DNA of 64,000 nt from contig SDOX01000047.1 of assembly GCA_004565275.1 (NCBI GenBank), forward strand, positions 95,993-159,992. The letters run 5' to 3'. Below the pieces are notes generated by a model. The model saw only the letters and a program-made list of their open reading frames with translations, was not told the origin of the DNA and made no database searches. A program made the position numbers and the translations under genes. The stretch's first letter is position 1. Each line of letters starts with the position of its first letter. Source of the DNA: Nannochloropsis salina CCMP1776. Taxonomy: Eukaryota; Sar; Eustigmatophyceae; Eustigmatales; Monodopsidaceae. Positions 21,867 to 31,329 of this stretch are shown in pieces.

Positions 21867-23216
21867 ATGTTCAGGGTTTTTGTCTCACGGTTACGCAGGT
21901 CTTTCACCTCTGGAAACGTCTTCAAGTTTGGTCGGCACTCTTTCCACCCGAACATCCAACCATATTTTCATTACAATAAACAGGCTGAGAGCGGCATTTC
22001 CTCCATGTCTCTAGACGCTGGAGGCTGCGGACGAAAGGCTCGGACCCCATCACCGCACGAGCATCACTTCAAGGACCTGCGCATCGATACAACCTGCCTT
22101 TTCCCGGACCAATTCGACGCATTTCGATCCACTTCTGATCAGTACCAAAGCCCTGAAGTATCAACTCCTACAACGCCCAACGCTACAGGTGCTGGCCGGG
22201 TAAACTTCGACGAAACAGGCGCAACGACCAATCCGAGCTTCGCGTCGACGAGCTCGGGGCAACAGTACAAGACAGCCTGCCATGTGGTGGGATACGCCCC
22301 AGAGGGAACAGCTAGCCGCTGCCGGGTCTGTGGAAGTGGCTTTCAGCCTCATGGGCTGCGGTTTGGTACCTTTTTTTCCCACGCGCAGGGCTTCATTTTC
22401 CTGCGCTGGCATCATTTGCCATGCCTTCGTCCGCCCTCCAGCCTAGAGGACATTACGACCCTCTCCGGTCACTGTAATTTGTCGCAAGATGATCTAAAGG
22501 TGGTGCAAGGCTGGATAGATGGCAATGGTATCGCACCGGCCTCCTTGCCTCTGTCCCCTTTTTCCGCTTTTCGAAGTAGCCCATCCTTCGCCGACTCGGA
22601 TCGAGAGAAAAATATACTGGCGTGGCAGACATTAGGGAGTATCAACGATGATCTATGCAGCAGCGACACAAGCATCAATAGTAATATGAATGGAAATGAG
22701 TGGGAGAGCCGTCCTCGGGGCATACGGCCCGGCCAAGCCTCGCCTCTCTCGCCTCCGCTGGTCTGGCCACTTCAAGACCGAATCGTGGAGTTAGCTGACA
22801 CTTCAACGCTGTCGACACCATCACATTCGAGTGGATGCCTAGGTGGTATCGCTAATCAAAGTACTAGTTCTTTCATACCCATCTCGTCTCCTGCTGAAAA
22901 TTTATTGATCAGAAAAAACAGCGAGAGAGAAAGAGGGGCACAGGAATCATCCTATGCCGGGCTCTTCTCTACGTCCCCACCGCGAAGTGACTACATGATC
23001 GACCGCAACCTTCCATCCCCACGTGAGATGAGTCGAAGCCGTGGCTCGAAGTTCCGGGCGGAAACTCCCATTTTCAGCCTGACTGGCAAAAATAACCTGA
23101 AAGTGGGCGAGAGCGTGGAACTGACGGCACAAGAGGAAATGGCGAAAGCGGAGTCCGAAATGCTACGACAAACTGCCAAAATCGAAAGGCACCGAAGGCA
23201 GAGCAGAACGATTTGA
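21867..23216 (+). CDS. protein with one PARP-type zinc finger, no catalytic domain seen
   Basis: A single-exon frame of 449 residues begins at ATG 21867. Residues about 152-186 read C-x2-C-x27-H-x2-C (RCRVCGSGFQPHGLRFG through WHHLPC). ITTLSGHCNLSQDDLKVVQGWID follows, matching the end of the zf-PARP fold. These fingers recognise nicks and breaks in DNA in PARP1 and DNA ligase III. The rest is Ser/Pro-rich and looks disordered, with a basic, Glu-rich helix at the C-terminus (MAKAESEMLRQTAKIERHRR). No ADP-ribosyltransferase, BRCT or ligase motif is present. The first 45 residues may be a poorly conserved extension, since MSLDAGGCG offers an alternative start. A DNA-damage role is inferred from the finger alone. 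Confidence 0.65.
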   Translation: MFRVFVSRLRRSFTSGNVFKFGRHSFHPNIQPYFHYNKQAESGISSMSLDAGGCGRKARTPSPHEHHFKDLRIDTTCLFPDQFDAFRSTSDQYQSPEVSTPTTPNATGAGRVNFDETGATTNPSFASTSSGQQYKTACHVVGYAPEGTASRCRVCGSGFQPHGLRFGTFFSHAQGFIFLRWHHLPCLRPPSSLEDITTLSGHCNLSQDDLKVVQGWIDGNGIAPASLPLSPFSAFRSSPSFADSDREKNILAWQTLGSINDDLCSSDTSINSNMNGNEWESRPRGIRPGQASPLSPPLVWPLQDRIVELADTSTLSTPSHSSGCLGGIANQSTSSFIPISSPAENLLIRKNSERERGAQESSYAGLFSTSPPRSDYMIDRNLPSPREMSRSRGSKFRAETPIFSLTGKNNLKVGESVELTAQEEMAKAESEMLRQTAKIERHRRQSRTI

Positions 23217-23747
23217 GAAATGCTCTATCTTGTATGTACTCGATGGAAATGAGAGTTTGAATTCGTGCCTAATGTGCCAAATGCGGTACACATAAATACA
23301 GCAGAGAAATAACACGTGCTTTTGAGAAGCAAGGGCATGTTTACTGGAAGCTCCCATTGTTCAAGCAGCTGAAATGAATATAATGGCAATAGAAAAATTT
23401 ACTAAACGAAACAACAAACAGCAAACGGAAAGCTTGCATGGTGTAAGAAAACGGTACAATTTAGCTTCCTAGACAAAACGTGCGAATCCCTCCTCTTGAG
23501 TTTACATTTTCGGATAAGTAAAGAAATTACTTTTCCCTCGCAAAATGGGCGCGCTCTAGGCATCCGACACCTGACCCTTGACAAATTCGACTTCGATGTT
23601 CTTTTTTGTCCAATCGCCCATCCTGTCCTGCCCCACCCATGAAACCCTTTCTATTTGTGTCGATTAACTCTTAAATCACTGCGTCGTCCGAAACCTGAGC
23701 GGTGTCGCCCTAGGTCGTTTGCTTTTTGCTTTTGACTCATATCGCCT
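23217..23747. other. convergent intergenic region
   Basis: About 530 bp lie between the ends of the zinc-finger gene (+) and the PhyH-like gene (-). The sequence is AT-rich up to about 23560 and is likely shared 3' UTR sequence. Nothing else was recognised. Confidence 0.5.
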
Positions 23748-24410
23748 TCATCTTTTTTGTTTATTTGGCCTCATCATCACAAGCAACGCGTTCGCGGCCT
23801 CCTTTTCCTTCCAGCTCCAGGCCCCCTCCAGGCCTTTCAGCTTGATCATGGCCATTTTCTGCTGCTCCTCTTTCCGTTCTCCTTCCTCTTGGTGATGTAT
23901 CCTTCCACCTATCAATTTCCTCTCTTCTGTAACACCACCACACCCTTCCTTCTTCTTCTCTTCCTCTCCTTCTTCCTCTCCCTCTTCGGCGCTGCCTCCG
24001 CTCATGCCGCTCCCCACGCTCGTCAGCCCTCCCACACTTCCCTCCCCCCCCGGCTCCTCCAAGCCCATGAGCCGTCGTAGCCGACCCGGGGGGCCCCGCT
24101 GCCAAAGTTCTAGCAAAATTTGATGGTCGATTCCCTGACAGTAACGCTGGAAGTTCCGCGCCCGTTCTGCCTTGTCCTCCTCCGTCAAGTCTGCCCTAGG
24201 AACGTAGCCGCCAAAGACGATGAAACGAGCTCGAGGGAAAGGGCGACCACGGGAGGGAGCACACGTGGAGTGGATGAGTCGAGAGTCCCAGATAATGATG
24301 GAGCCTTTGGGTGCTACCACCTTTTTCCATTGGCAGCCTTTTTGCTCAAAGTATTTGACATTCTCGTACGTAAGCTGAATGTAAGTGTCCTTTCCCTCTT
24401 CCTGCAGTAA

Positions 24411-24447
<37 letters not shown>

Positions 24448-25404
24448 CGCATGGCCGCGGAACCGGCTGCTACAGGAGTTGTGGGTGGCAGAAGCGAACG
24501 GGGCTCTAGCTCGAGTGTGCCGGGCGGGTGGGAGGCGAAAAATTCGTCGTGGTAGTAGTGAGACTTGGATAGGAAGACGAAGCCGTGATCATATAGCGAC
24601 ACATCTTCCAGCACTAAAGTGCACTGTAGCGGAGCCGGGTAGGTGGTGGAGCGGCCTCGGTCGCTGTGCATCCACATCTCTGACCAGTGGTAGTAACCAC
24701 CCTGGTTAGACGGCGCCCCCTCCTGCGGAGGAATGAAGCCGCCGGGATAATGCTCAGGCGGAAAGCCCCAGAAGAGACCTTGCAGCTGCATGACCAAATC
24801 ATCCTCCGACGGAACATCGTGGAGAACCTTGAAAATTTCCACTACTTTCTGTGAGCTGCGGGCTTTGAGGGCGACGCTAAGGTTTTGTTGTGCAGCATCG
24901 GAAGGGGAAGAGGAGGCGTAAGTGTCGATGCGGGGACGTTGAATGCACGGCTGCGGGCTAGATAAGCCAGGGTATTTTAAAACAACCTACCTTGAAAAGC
25001 ATGCAGGCCCTATATTCATCATCCCCAGAATACTTTTGCTCATGTGCAGGTTTGCGGCGTTGTATTTGCCCCACGTTTTGTTGTCGTTACAGTCGATACC
25101 TTGCCGCTTCAACCAACCCCCCATGTCTTCTGCCAGCTCGGCGCACTCCCTTGCATCTAAAATACCTAGGAAAGAGGATACAGGAATCTGAATTTGAGAA
25201 TGTCATCTTTTTAAAAGGTATTCGCTTCAAAAAAACTGTCCAATCTAACGTCGCATACTCCTCACCTTTCGCTACGATGATGCCATCCCGTTCCAGTCGT
25301 CGAAGAAGCTCGGCGCGATCTCGCCAGGACTTTTTGTCACCTAGGACAGGGTTATGTTGGACAAAAGGGAACCAGTGGCCCCAGTCGTCCGGCGGCGCCT
25401 GCAT
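23748..25404 (-). CDS. phytanoyl-CoA dioxygenase (PhyH)-like Fe(II)/2-oxoglutarate oxygenase
   Basis: Proposed exons 25404-25266, 25165-24991 and 24876-23748 give about 480 residues. Join 1 is VAKG|GTGAGG to TTTCCTAG (phase 1), giving KGILDARECAELAEDMGGWL. Join 2 is TTTTCAAG|GTAGG to CCTTAG (phase 2). An earlier in-frame TAG acceptor would leave an intron of only 33 bp and is disfavoured. The iron site is WMHSDRG (HxD) with a distal His in IWDSRLIHSTCAPSRGRPF, whose Arg may hold 2-oxoglutarate. A 12-residue Gln tract encoded by pure CAG repeats sits between them. The C-terminus is Glu/Lys-rich and low-complexity. The family hydroxylates varied substrates; the substrate here is unknown. No peroxisomal C-terminal signal is present. 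Confidence 0.7.
24411..24446 (-). repeat. CAG trinucleotide repeat encoding polyglutamine
   Basis: Eleven perfect CTG units (CAG on the coding strand) plus one TTG (CAA) encode twelve glutamines inside the PhyH-like gene. Uninterrupted CAG tracts of this kind often vary in length between strains. Confidence 0.95.
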
Positions 25405-26071
25405 AGCTAGCCAGCTAGCACCCCGTGTTCTTCAACAGCAAGGATCGCAGGCTCCCTCTTCTCCCCCCGGGATGATTAGACTTGTGGTAGCACCAGTTGC
25501 GCTGAGACGCACAGCGTCCTAGATCTTTCCTTGAAAATTTTAAGTTAATGCACCCCCTCCCAAATTTCCGCCAAAACAATGCGTCCTTTCGGGTGCGTTA
25601 GGAACGGCCCATCGACCCTATTCAGCGTTGGACGGGATGGATGACCGTCGCTTGTTCTGCCAAAAATCCAGGAGGGTGAGAAAGCGCTGGATAAGTACTT
25701 TGACGGCGAGAAATGATGACAAAGGTATTGTGCGACCGGCAAAGAAGGAGAATAAGAGGAGAGGCTTGCGGGTAAAGGCGGCGGGCGATCGCAGTGATCT
25801 GCTCGTCTCGGCGAGAGAGTCCGTTGAATTCAAATTCCCAGCAAATAGCCCCGCATTTCAAATTCCCAGCAAATAACCCGCCGGCTTTTTTCCTCCGACG
25901 GCCCCGGGGTCTCCGGCCTACCTGTCGCCTGTGTATAAATGGAGTGCGCAGTAGAGCGGAGAAAGGAAGAAGAAGTCTGTAGCTAGTGACGCATTTTGTC
26001 TGTTCAGAAAATTTATGTGATTCATTTCAGGGTTCTAAGAAAAAGCACACACGGTTCTTATCACCAAAGCC
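25405..26071. other. intergenic region upstream of PhyH-like gene
   Basis: About 670 bp without a convincing gene. It should hold the promoter of the PhyH-like gene (-). It contains the 28-bp-spaced direct repeat listed separately, and a TATA-like GTATAAATGG near 25932 with no obvious gene to serve. Confidence 0.45.
25829..25876. repeat. direct repeat, 28-bp period
   Basis: TTCAAATTCCCAGCAAATA occurs at 25829-25847 and again at 25857-25875. It is about 430 bp upstream of the PhyH-like start. It may be a simple duplication or paired binding sites. Confidence 0.75.
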
Positions 26072-26608
26072 TTATTTCTTTTTTTCACCATCGTAATCGC
26101 TCACTACCTTCTTCGCTCTTGAGGAGACTGGTGCGCCCCATTCATCTATCGTCTCGTTGATCTTTGCGCACACATCCTTGCTTTGCGGCGGGCTTTTGCC
26201 CCAAGAGTTTCTTCCTGAAAAGGGAGAGGGGGGAGAGGTGGTATGCCTTGAAACTCTCGAAGACAACTCCTGTTTGCTGTTGCGGCAGTCCTTGTTTCTG
26301 CAAGCCTTTGCAAGAGACGTAACTGAAAATATGGAGTTGCTCTGAAGTGCTGTGATACGGTGGTGACACCCATTTTTTGACGCAGGAAGAATCTCCTCTA
26401 GCCTCAAGCTTCTGGGTCTCTTCGACACCCCCCCGATCATGTCCCTCCTTCCTTTCTGCTCTCGGTAATATTCCTCCGAACGCCTGAATCTCCCTGCACA
26501 GAGTGCTGAGATGACATCTTTACTCGGTTTTCCACTCTCCTCAACGAGCACACTCAGGTAAAGGATGGCCTTACACAACAGCATACAGACACGAACAAAA
26601 ACACACAA
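26072..26608 (-). CDS. uncertain gene fragment, unknown product
   Basis: A minus-strand frame stays open for 178 codons from a GTG at 26608; the first ATG is at 26584. I do not recognise the product. The last 50 residues, from GRNSWGKSPPQSKDVC to a lysine-rich end, have protein-like composition. They are preceded by a strong acceptor, CTCCCTTTTCAG near 26222, so they may be the final exon of a spliced gene. Other acceptor-like sites occur at TGTGCAG (near 26490). An ATG in a different frame at 26373 begins MGVTTVSQHFRATPYFQ, which could be an earlier exon. It lies directly downstream of eIF4A on the same strand. Exon structure and reality are both uncertain. Confidence 0.25.
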   Translation of the reverse strand: MCVFVRVCMLLCKAILYLSVLVEESGKPSKDVISALCAGRFRRSEEYYREQKGRRDMIGGVSKRPRSLRLEEILPASKNGCHHRITALQSNSIFSVTSLAKACRNKDCRNSKQELSSRVSRHTTSPPSPFSGRNSWGKSPPQSKDVCAKINETIDEWGAPVSSRAKKVVSDYDGEKKK

Positions 26609-26791
26609 TCACACACCTCGCACCCACTCCAATTTCTTCGTTCCCAAAAGCACACTATCCATGGCGTCTTCAATCAAGCTATGTGCAGACCTGCGACCGA
26701 CAGACAACCTACTTTTCCTTGCCTCTCTCTCGCCCGCAAACTTCCTTTTCGTGTGCTTTTGAAAGCTGATGTGATGCCGAGAAAAGCATGC

Positions 26792-28529
26792 CTAGATGAG
26801 ATCTGCCACATCGCTGGGCATCTCCTCAATCTGGGTGTTGTAAAAGACCTCGATGTCCTTCATGTATTGTAAGTCACCCTGCGTCACAAAGTTGATGGCC
26901 ACCCCCTTGCGCCCAAAGCGACCCGACCGACCGATGCGGTGGATGTAGTTCTCGCGATTAGTGGGGAGATCGTAGTTGATGACAAGCGAAACCTGCTGCA
27001 CGTCGATGCCGCGCGCGAGAAGGTCGGTCGTGATGAGGACGCGCGAGGAGCCCGAGCGGAACTCCTTCATGATCACGTCTCGCTCCCTCTGGTCCATGTC
27101 ACCGTGCATGGCCGAGACCGTGAAATCTCGCTTCGTCATTTGCTCCGTCAGCCAGTCGACCTGGAAGGGCGAACCAAAAGAGAGAATTTAACTAAAACAT
27201 GCCAGCACGGATGTTTAGATATTGCACCCACTTATTGAATTCACCATGCACCCACTCATGAATTCACCATCGAGAGACATTTCCCCCAACTAGATCATCT
27301 CACCATCAATAGCTTCCTAACTCCTGAGCTCTTACCTTTCTCCTTGTATTGCAGTAGATGATGGCCTGAGTGATCGTGAGCGTCTCGTACAAATCACAGA
27401 GCGTGTCCAGCTTCCAGTCCTCGCGTTCTACCGCCACGTAGAACTGCTTGATCCCCTCCAGTGTGAGCTCGTCGCGCTTCACAAGGATGCGCACTGGCTC
27501 TCTCATGAATTTGTTGGTCACCTCCAAGACCTCTAAGGGCATGGTGGCCGAAAATAGGGCGCACTGCACCTTCTCCGGGAGGAACTTGAAGACGTCATAA
27601 ATCTGCTCCTTGAACCCGCGCGATAGCATCTCATCCGCCTCGTCCAGCACGAACAGCTTCACATACGACATCTTCAGCGCCCGCCGATTGATCATGTCGT
27701 ACACTCGCCCCGGCGTGCCCACCACCACATGTACACCGTTGCGCAGCTTGGCAATATCTTCCCGCACCGCCGTGCCTCCTACACAGGCATGCACCTGGAG
27801 CGTCTCCACGAAGTCGCCCAGCGAGACAAGGACCTTTCTGATTTGTAGGGCCAGCTCTCGCGTGGGTGCTAGGACCAACGCTTGGCATTCCCGGATTGAA
27901 GTGTCGATAGACTGGAGGATGCTGATGGCGAAGGTCGCCGTCTTACCCGTCCCTGTCACACATACATGGCGAGATATAGTTGAGGAAAACCAGGGAAAAG
28001 ATCAACCAGATGAACAATAAGAACAATGGGTGGGCAGTAGAAGAGAAGATATTCGAGTCCGAGTTGGGTCAGGTTGTCAGAGATGAATGATTGTCGTCAA
28101 CGCGCGCAGCGCTAAGACTCGAAAGATGGTGTTTAAATTTCACAATCATCATTCCCACACTCGCCCCTGTCCGCCGACGTCCCACCCCAGAACTTTCTTC
28201 CTTCCGAGCCCGGCGCCCACAGGCAACTTCCAGAGCAGTCATTCTTCCACCCGTCCTACTCAGGGTCACTGACCTGATTGGGCTTGTGCAATGACATCGC
28301 GGCCCATAAGAACAGGTTTCACCGCCCGCTGTTGGATGGCGGACGGCTTCTCGAAGCCGAAAGCGTAGATGCCGCGGAGGAGATCTTCGCGCAGGTCCAT
28401 GGAGTCGAAAGTCTCCACGCACTCATCCCAGTTTGTGTCTATATCGGCGGACGATGGCTGCTGTGAATTTAGTCCCGGTCCATCCGCCGAGCCCGAGGCG
28501 GAGACAGCGGCTTTCGGATCGGCAGCCAT
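26792..28529 (-). CDS. EIF4A: translation initiation factor eIF4A (DEAD-box RNA helicase)
   Basis: Three exons, 28529-28274, 27952-27336 and 27160-26792, give 413 residues, the normal eIF4A length. Joins are phase 1 (AQSG|TGKT, splitting the Walker A motif) and phase 0 (NTRRK|VDWL). All helicase motifs are intact: Q motif [38 protein letters not shown] in [21 protein letters not shown] and [13 protein letters not shown]. The protein unwinds mRNA 5' leaders as part of eIF4F in the cytosol. Introns are 321 and 175 bp. The gene is head to head with a protein kinase gene, their starts 580 bp apart. Confidence 0.95.
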
Positions 28530-29108
28530 GCTTAAAGCGCGATGGCGGAGATGGTTTTAGAAAATGCTGTTGTCAACGAGGAGGGGTCGGAGACCAAAAA
28601 AAAGCGGTGACGAATGAGATGATTTCGAGAAAGTCGACCCCTACCGTGAAGACAAAAAGCGCCTTTGCGATCATTGTGTTGCACAATAGTGTTGTGAGTC
28701 TCCACAGCACGCAATATGCACCTGCTCTCATTCAGAGCCATGTAATGCGCTCCACCATGGCCACCTTGTCTCGACTTGTTTTTCAGACGCTAAATAGTCA
28801 TTCTTTGAAAGTCCCAAGCCATGGTCAGAGGGTCATCTACTTATCAAACGCATTTCTGTGGGCCTTACATATATGCCTCCACGATATCGTCCCAGTCAGG
28901 ACAGCAATGGTGCCAGGGTCCGTCTCACTCAAGAGGAAAGGAGAAGATCTCTTCAGGGCCGTCCATTAGCCCTTCATAGCTTAGTGTTCCTTGAAAATGG
29001 AAATGGCGTCAAAGTCCTATAGTCTCCTCTCTCGAACTCATTCGTCCGATACGATAGGCCGCACATCATTCCCAAAAGAAGACACAGTGAAAGTGGGCGC
29101 GAAGGGGA
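28530..29108. promoter_or_regulatory. divergent promoter region, eIF4A / protein kinase
   Basis: The 579 bp between the two divergent ATGs must hold both promoters. No specific element was identified. The kinase start is not certain, so part of this stretch could be coding. Confidence 0.4.
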
Positions 29109-31124
29109 ATGGTGCGGAAGGGGGGAAACGAGGGCCAAGAGGAGGCAAGAGAAAGTCGGGGCCGGAGCATGACTGAAAGGCCTCAAATTTGGCGCGAAGG
29201 GCCCAGCCGCCGCTTCATTTTATTTTTATCTTCCTCTCACGCCAACCTACATCACAATTATGACGTCCTCGCCGTACGGCATATGCAGGGGCAGCCAAGA
29301 CATACTCGTTTGCCACTTTGGGGGAAAAAAGTCCCGAAAATGTGGGCCATTCAGTGTCGTGGCAATGCCGTGCCCTTGCACACCTACAGACGAGCTTGGG
29401 GAGGTGCAGAGTGCAAGATTGGAGGTCACTCCCATGACCATTTGAGAATGCTACCCTTAGAGCCACACGTTTTGGGGCAAAATGAACTTCTATCCTTGGG
29501 AGCTGACAATTTGCGCCGTTTTGCTGTGACAAAAGGACCTTCCACAAAGCTTTTGGAGGGCTTCCGTGCCAGTACCAATGCGACGCGGACTTACCTCCGA
29601 CAATCAACATCAATGTCGTCTTCGGGGGATTTGCTTCATTCGGCTCTAAGTGAAACAGTAGACGACATGATGAGTGGCCTTCATGAATGCCCTGTACCTC
29701 GTGGGCAAGATCAACGGAATGGTATTCGTGGAGAGTTTCTTGGATCACCCAGTACACATCATGTGTCTGAAGTTTCACATGATATGTTCGCGCCAGAGCC
29801 ATTCCAGCATGACTGCAAAGCTACACTTTTCCCGACTGATGATGATGCTTGCGACCCCCTGTTAAACAAAAAGATTGGAAGGTCGATTGCGCAAGCAGGC
29901 GCTGCAGCAGTTGTGACGAGCACTATCTATCAGGCAGTTAAGCATCATAAGCACAAGAATGACAGGCAGTCGGCAGGCGATGGCATCATATCTCAAACGA
30001 TCAAGGAGAAGTGCAAGCGAGCAGGGGAAAGTGGGCCGTTGACAGAGCCCACGGCAGAGTTTATGGCAACGGATCCGTCGAGAGGTGACGAACCAATTGA
30101 AGAGCCAACGCTGGACACTGTCGAGGCGTGGAGCACATTGCTACGCACTGCTCCCGCCTGGTCGCAGCTACGATTGTACTCTTTTATCCGGTCACTAGGT
30201 AAAGGTTCTCATGCTGAAGCTCTTCTGGTCGAGAAAGGTTCGTACGAAAGAGACGAGAGAAAAAGAATGTGTGTTCTTAAAGTGAGTAGTTTTTTGCCTG
30301 AGGCGATAAATGAAAGCCGACTGCTGAGTGTCCTATCGGCAAAGAGTAATATTGCCCATCCGTATGTTGTACGCTTGGAGGATGTCTATGTGGAACAGTT
30401 TGGAACGAGCCACTTGGCTTTCTTACAGTTAGAGTATTGTGAAGGTGGAGACTTGGACACTTATATGCGGGGGCGAGGAACTTATTGCCAGCACGCATTT
30501 GATGACGTGCATATACATTACATCGCGAGCGAGTTGTTGGCCGGCCTAGCATCATTGCATGCCCAAGAAATCGTCCATCGGGATGTCAAGCCAGCGAATA
30601 TACTCCTTGGGACGGATGGTGATGTGAAACTGTGTGATTTTGGTGTTGCAAGCCGATATAGAGATTTTTGGCCCGATGGGTCATATGTTCCTGCGGGATC
30701 ATTAGCTTACATGAGCCCAGAGATTCGTCAAATGCTGTCATGTGCGTCGGAAAGGGATCAATCAACATATAATATTGCCACACCTAGAGAGCTACCGGTC
30801 CTGACTTTAACAGGAAAGGTAGACGTCTGGGCATTATCTTGCGTTGTGTATGCCTTGTGTTTGTCTATCTCTGAACCCAATTTGATGGATGTACCTCCCT
30901 TGCAAGCGGTCGCTGAGGTTTGCGATCACAGAGGATGGCCTCCGTTTAATGCTTCTCAAAAAATTTCAAGTGAAGATCCTGGAAAGATTGCAAATGAGAT
31001 ATGTTGGCTTTTGGTGTTGGGCCTGCAGCCAAATCCAGGATTACGCCCTTCTGCAGAAGATTTGAAAAAGTTCGTGTCTTGTTCTGAGAAACAAACCAAT
31101 ATTGAACGGTTGGCTCGTCTGTAA
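29109..31124 (+). CDS. serine/threonine protein kinase with long N-terminal extension
   Basis: A single-exon frame of 671 codons. The kinase domain spans about residues 353-665. It has glycine loop SLGKGSHAEALLV, VLKVSSF with the ATP-binding lysine, catalytic loop EIVHRDVKPANILL near 487, and KLCDFGVAS near 509. SLAYMSPEIRQ follows in the activation segment, then VDVWALSCVVYALC. The lysine after HRD (HRDVKPAN) marks a Ser/Thr kinase. It resembles the NEK/CAMK-like superfamily, but I cannot assign a subfamily. The first 350 residues have no recognised domain. A short apolar stretch, AQAGAAAVVTSTIYQAV, lies near residue 265. Base composition is less GC-rich than in neighbouring genes. Several downstream Met codons could be the true start. 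Confidence 0.75.
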   Translation: MVRKGGNEGQEEARESRGRSMTERPQIWREGPSRRFILFLSSSHANLHHNYDVLAVRHMQGQPRHTRLPLWGKKVPKMWAIQCRGNAVPLHTYRRAWGGAECKIGGHSHDHLRMLPLEPHVLGQNELLSLGADNLRRFAVTKGPSTKLLEGFRASTNATRTYLRQSTSMSSSGDLLHSALSETVDDMMSGLHECPVPRGQDQRNGIRGEFLGSPSTHHVSEVSHDMFAPEPFQHDCKATLFPTDDDACDPLLNKKIGRSIAQAGAAAVVTSTIYQAVKHHKHKNDRQSAGDGIISQTIKEKCKRAGESGPLTEPTAEFMATDPSRGDEPIEEPTLDTVEAWSTLLRTAPAWSQLRLYSFIRSLGKGSHAEALLVEKGSYERDERKRMCVLKVSSFLPEAINESRLLSVLSAKSNIAHPYVVRLEDVYVEQFGTSHLAFLQLEYCEGGDLDTYMRGRGTYCQHAFDDVHIHYIASELLAGLASLHAQEIVHRDVKPANILLGTDGDVKLCDFGVASRYRDFWPDGSYVPAGSLAYMSPEIRQMLSCASERDQSTYNIATPRELPVLTLTGKVDVWALSCVVYALCLSISEPNLMDVPPLQAVAEVCDHRGWPPFNASQKISSEDPGKIANEICWLLVLGLQPNPGLRPSAEDLKKFVSCSEKQTNIERLARL

Positions 31125-31329
31125 AGGAGATGAGTAAATTCACCGTGTTCATAAATACTGTACATGATGCTTTCAAACTTGAGAAAGAAGTCGTAATAAA
31201 AGATGATGGAGGATATTTGTGGCTTGTGTCTCATTTTGACAGACACGACAAATACTGAATTTCTTTTCTTACGATCAATCTACGAATGTACACCTTTCTT
31301 GTGGGAGCAATGTGCACTGAAAATGATAA

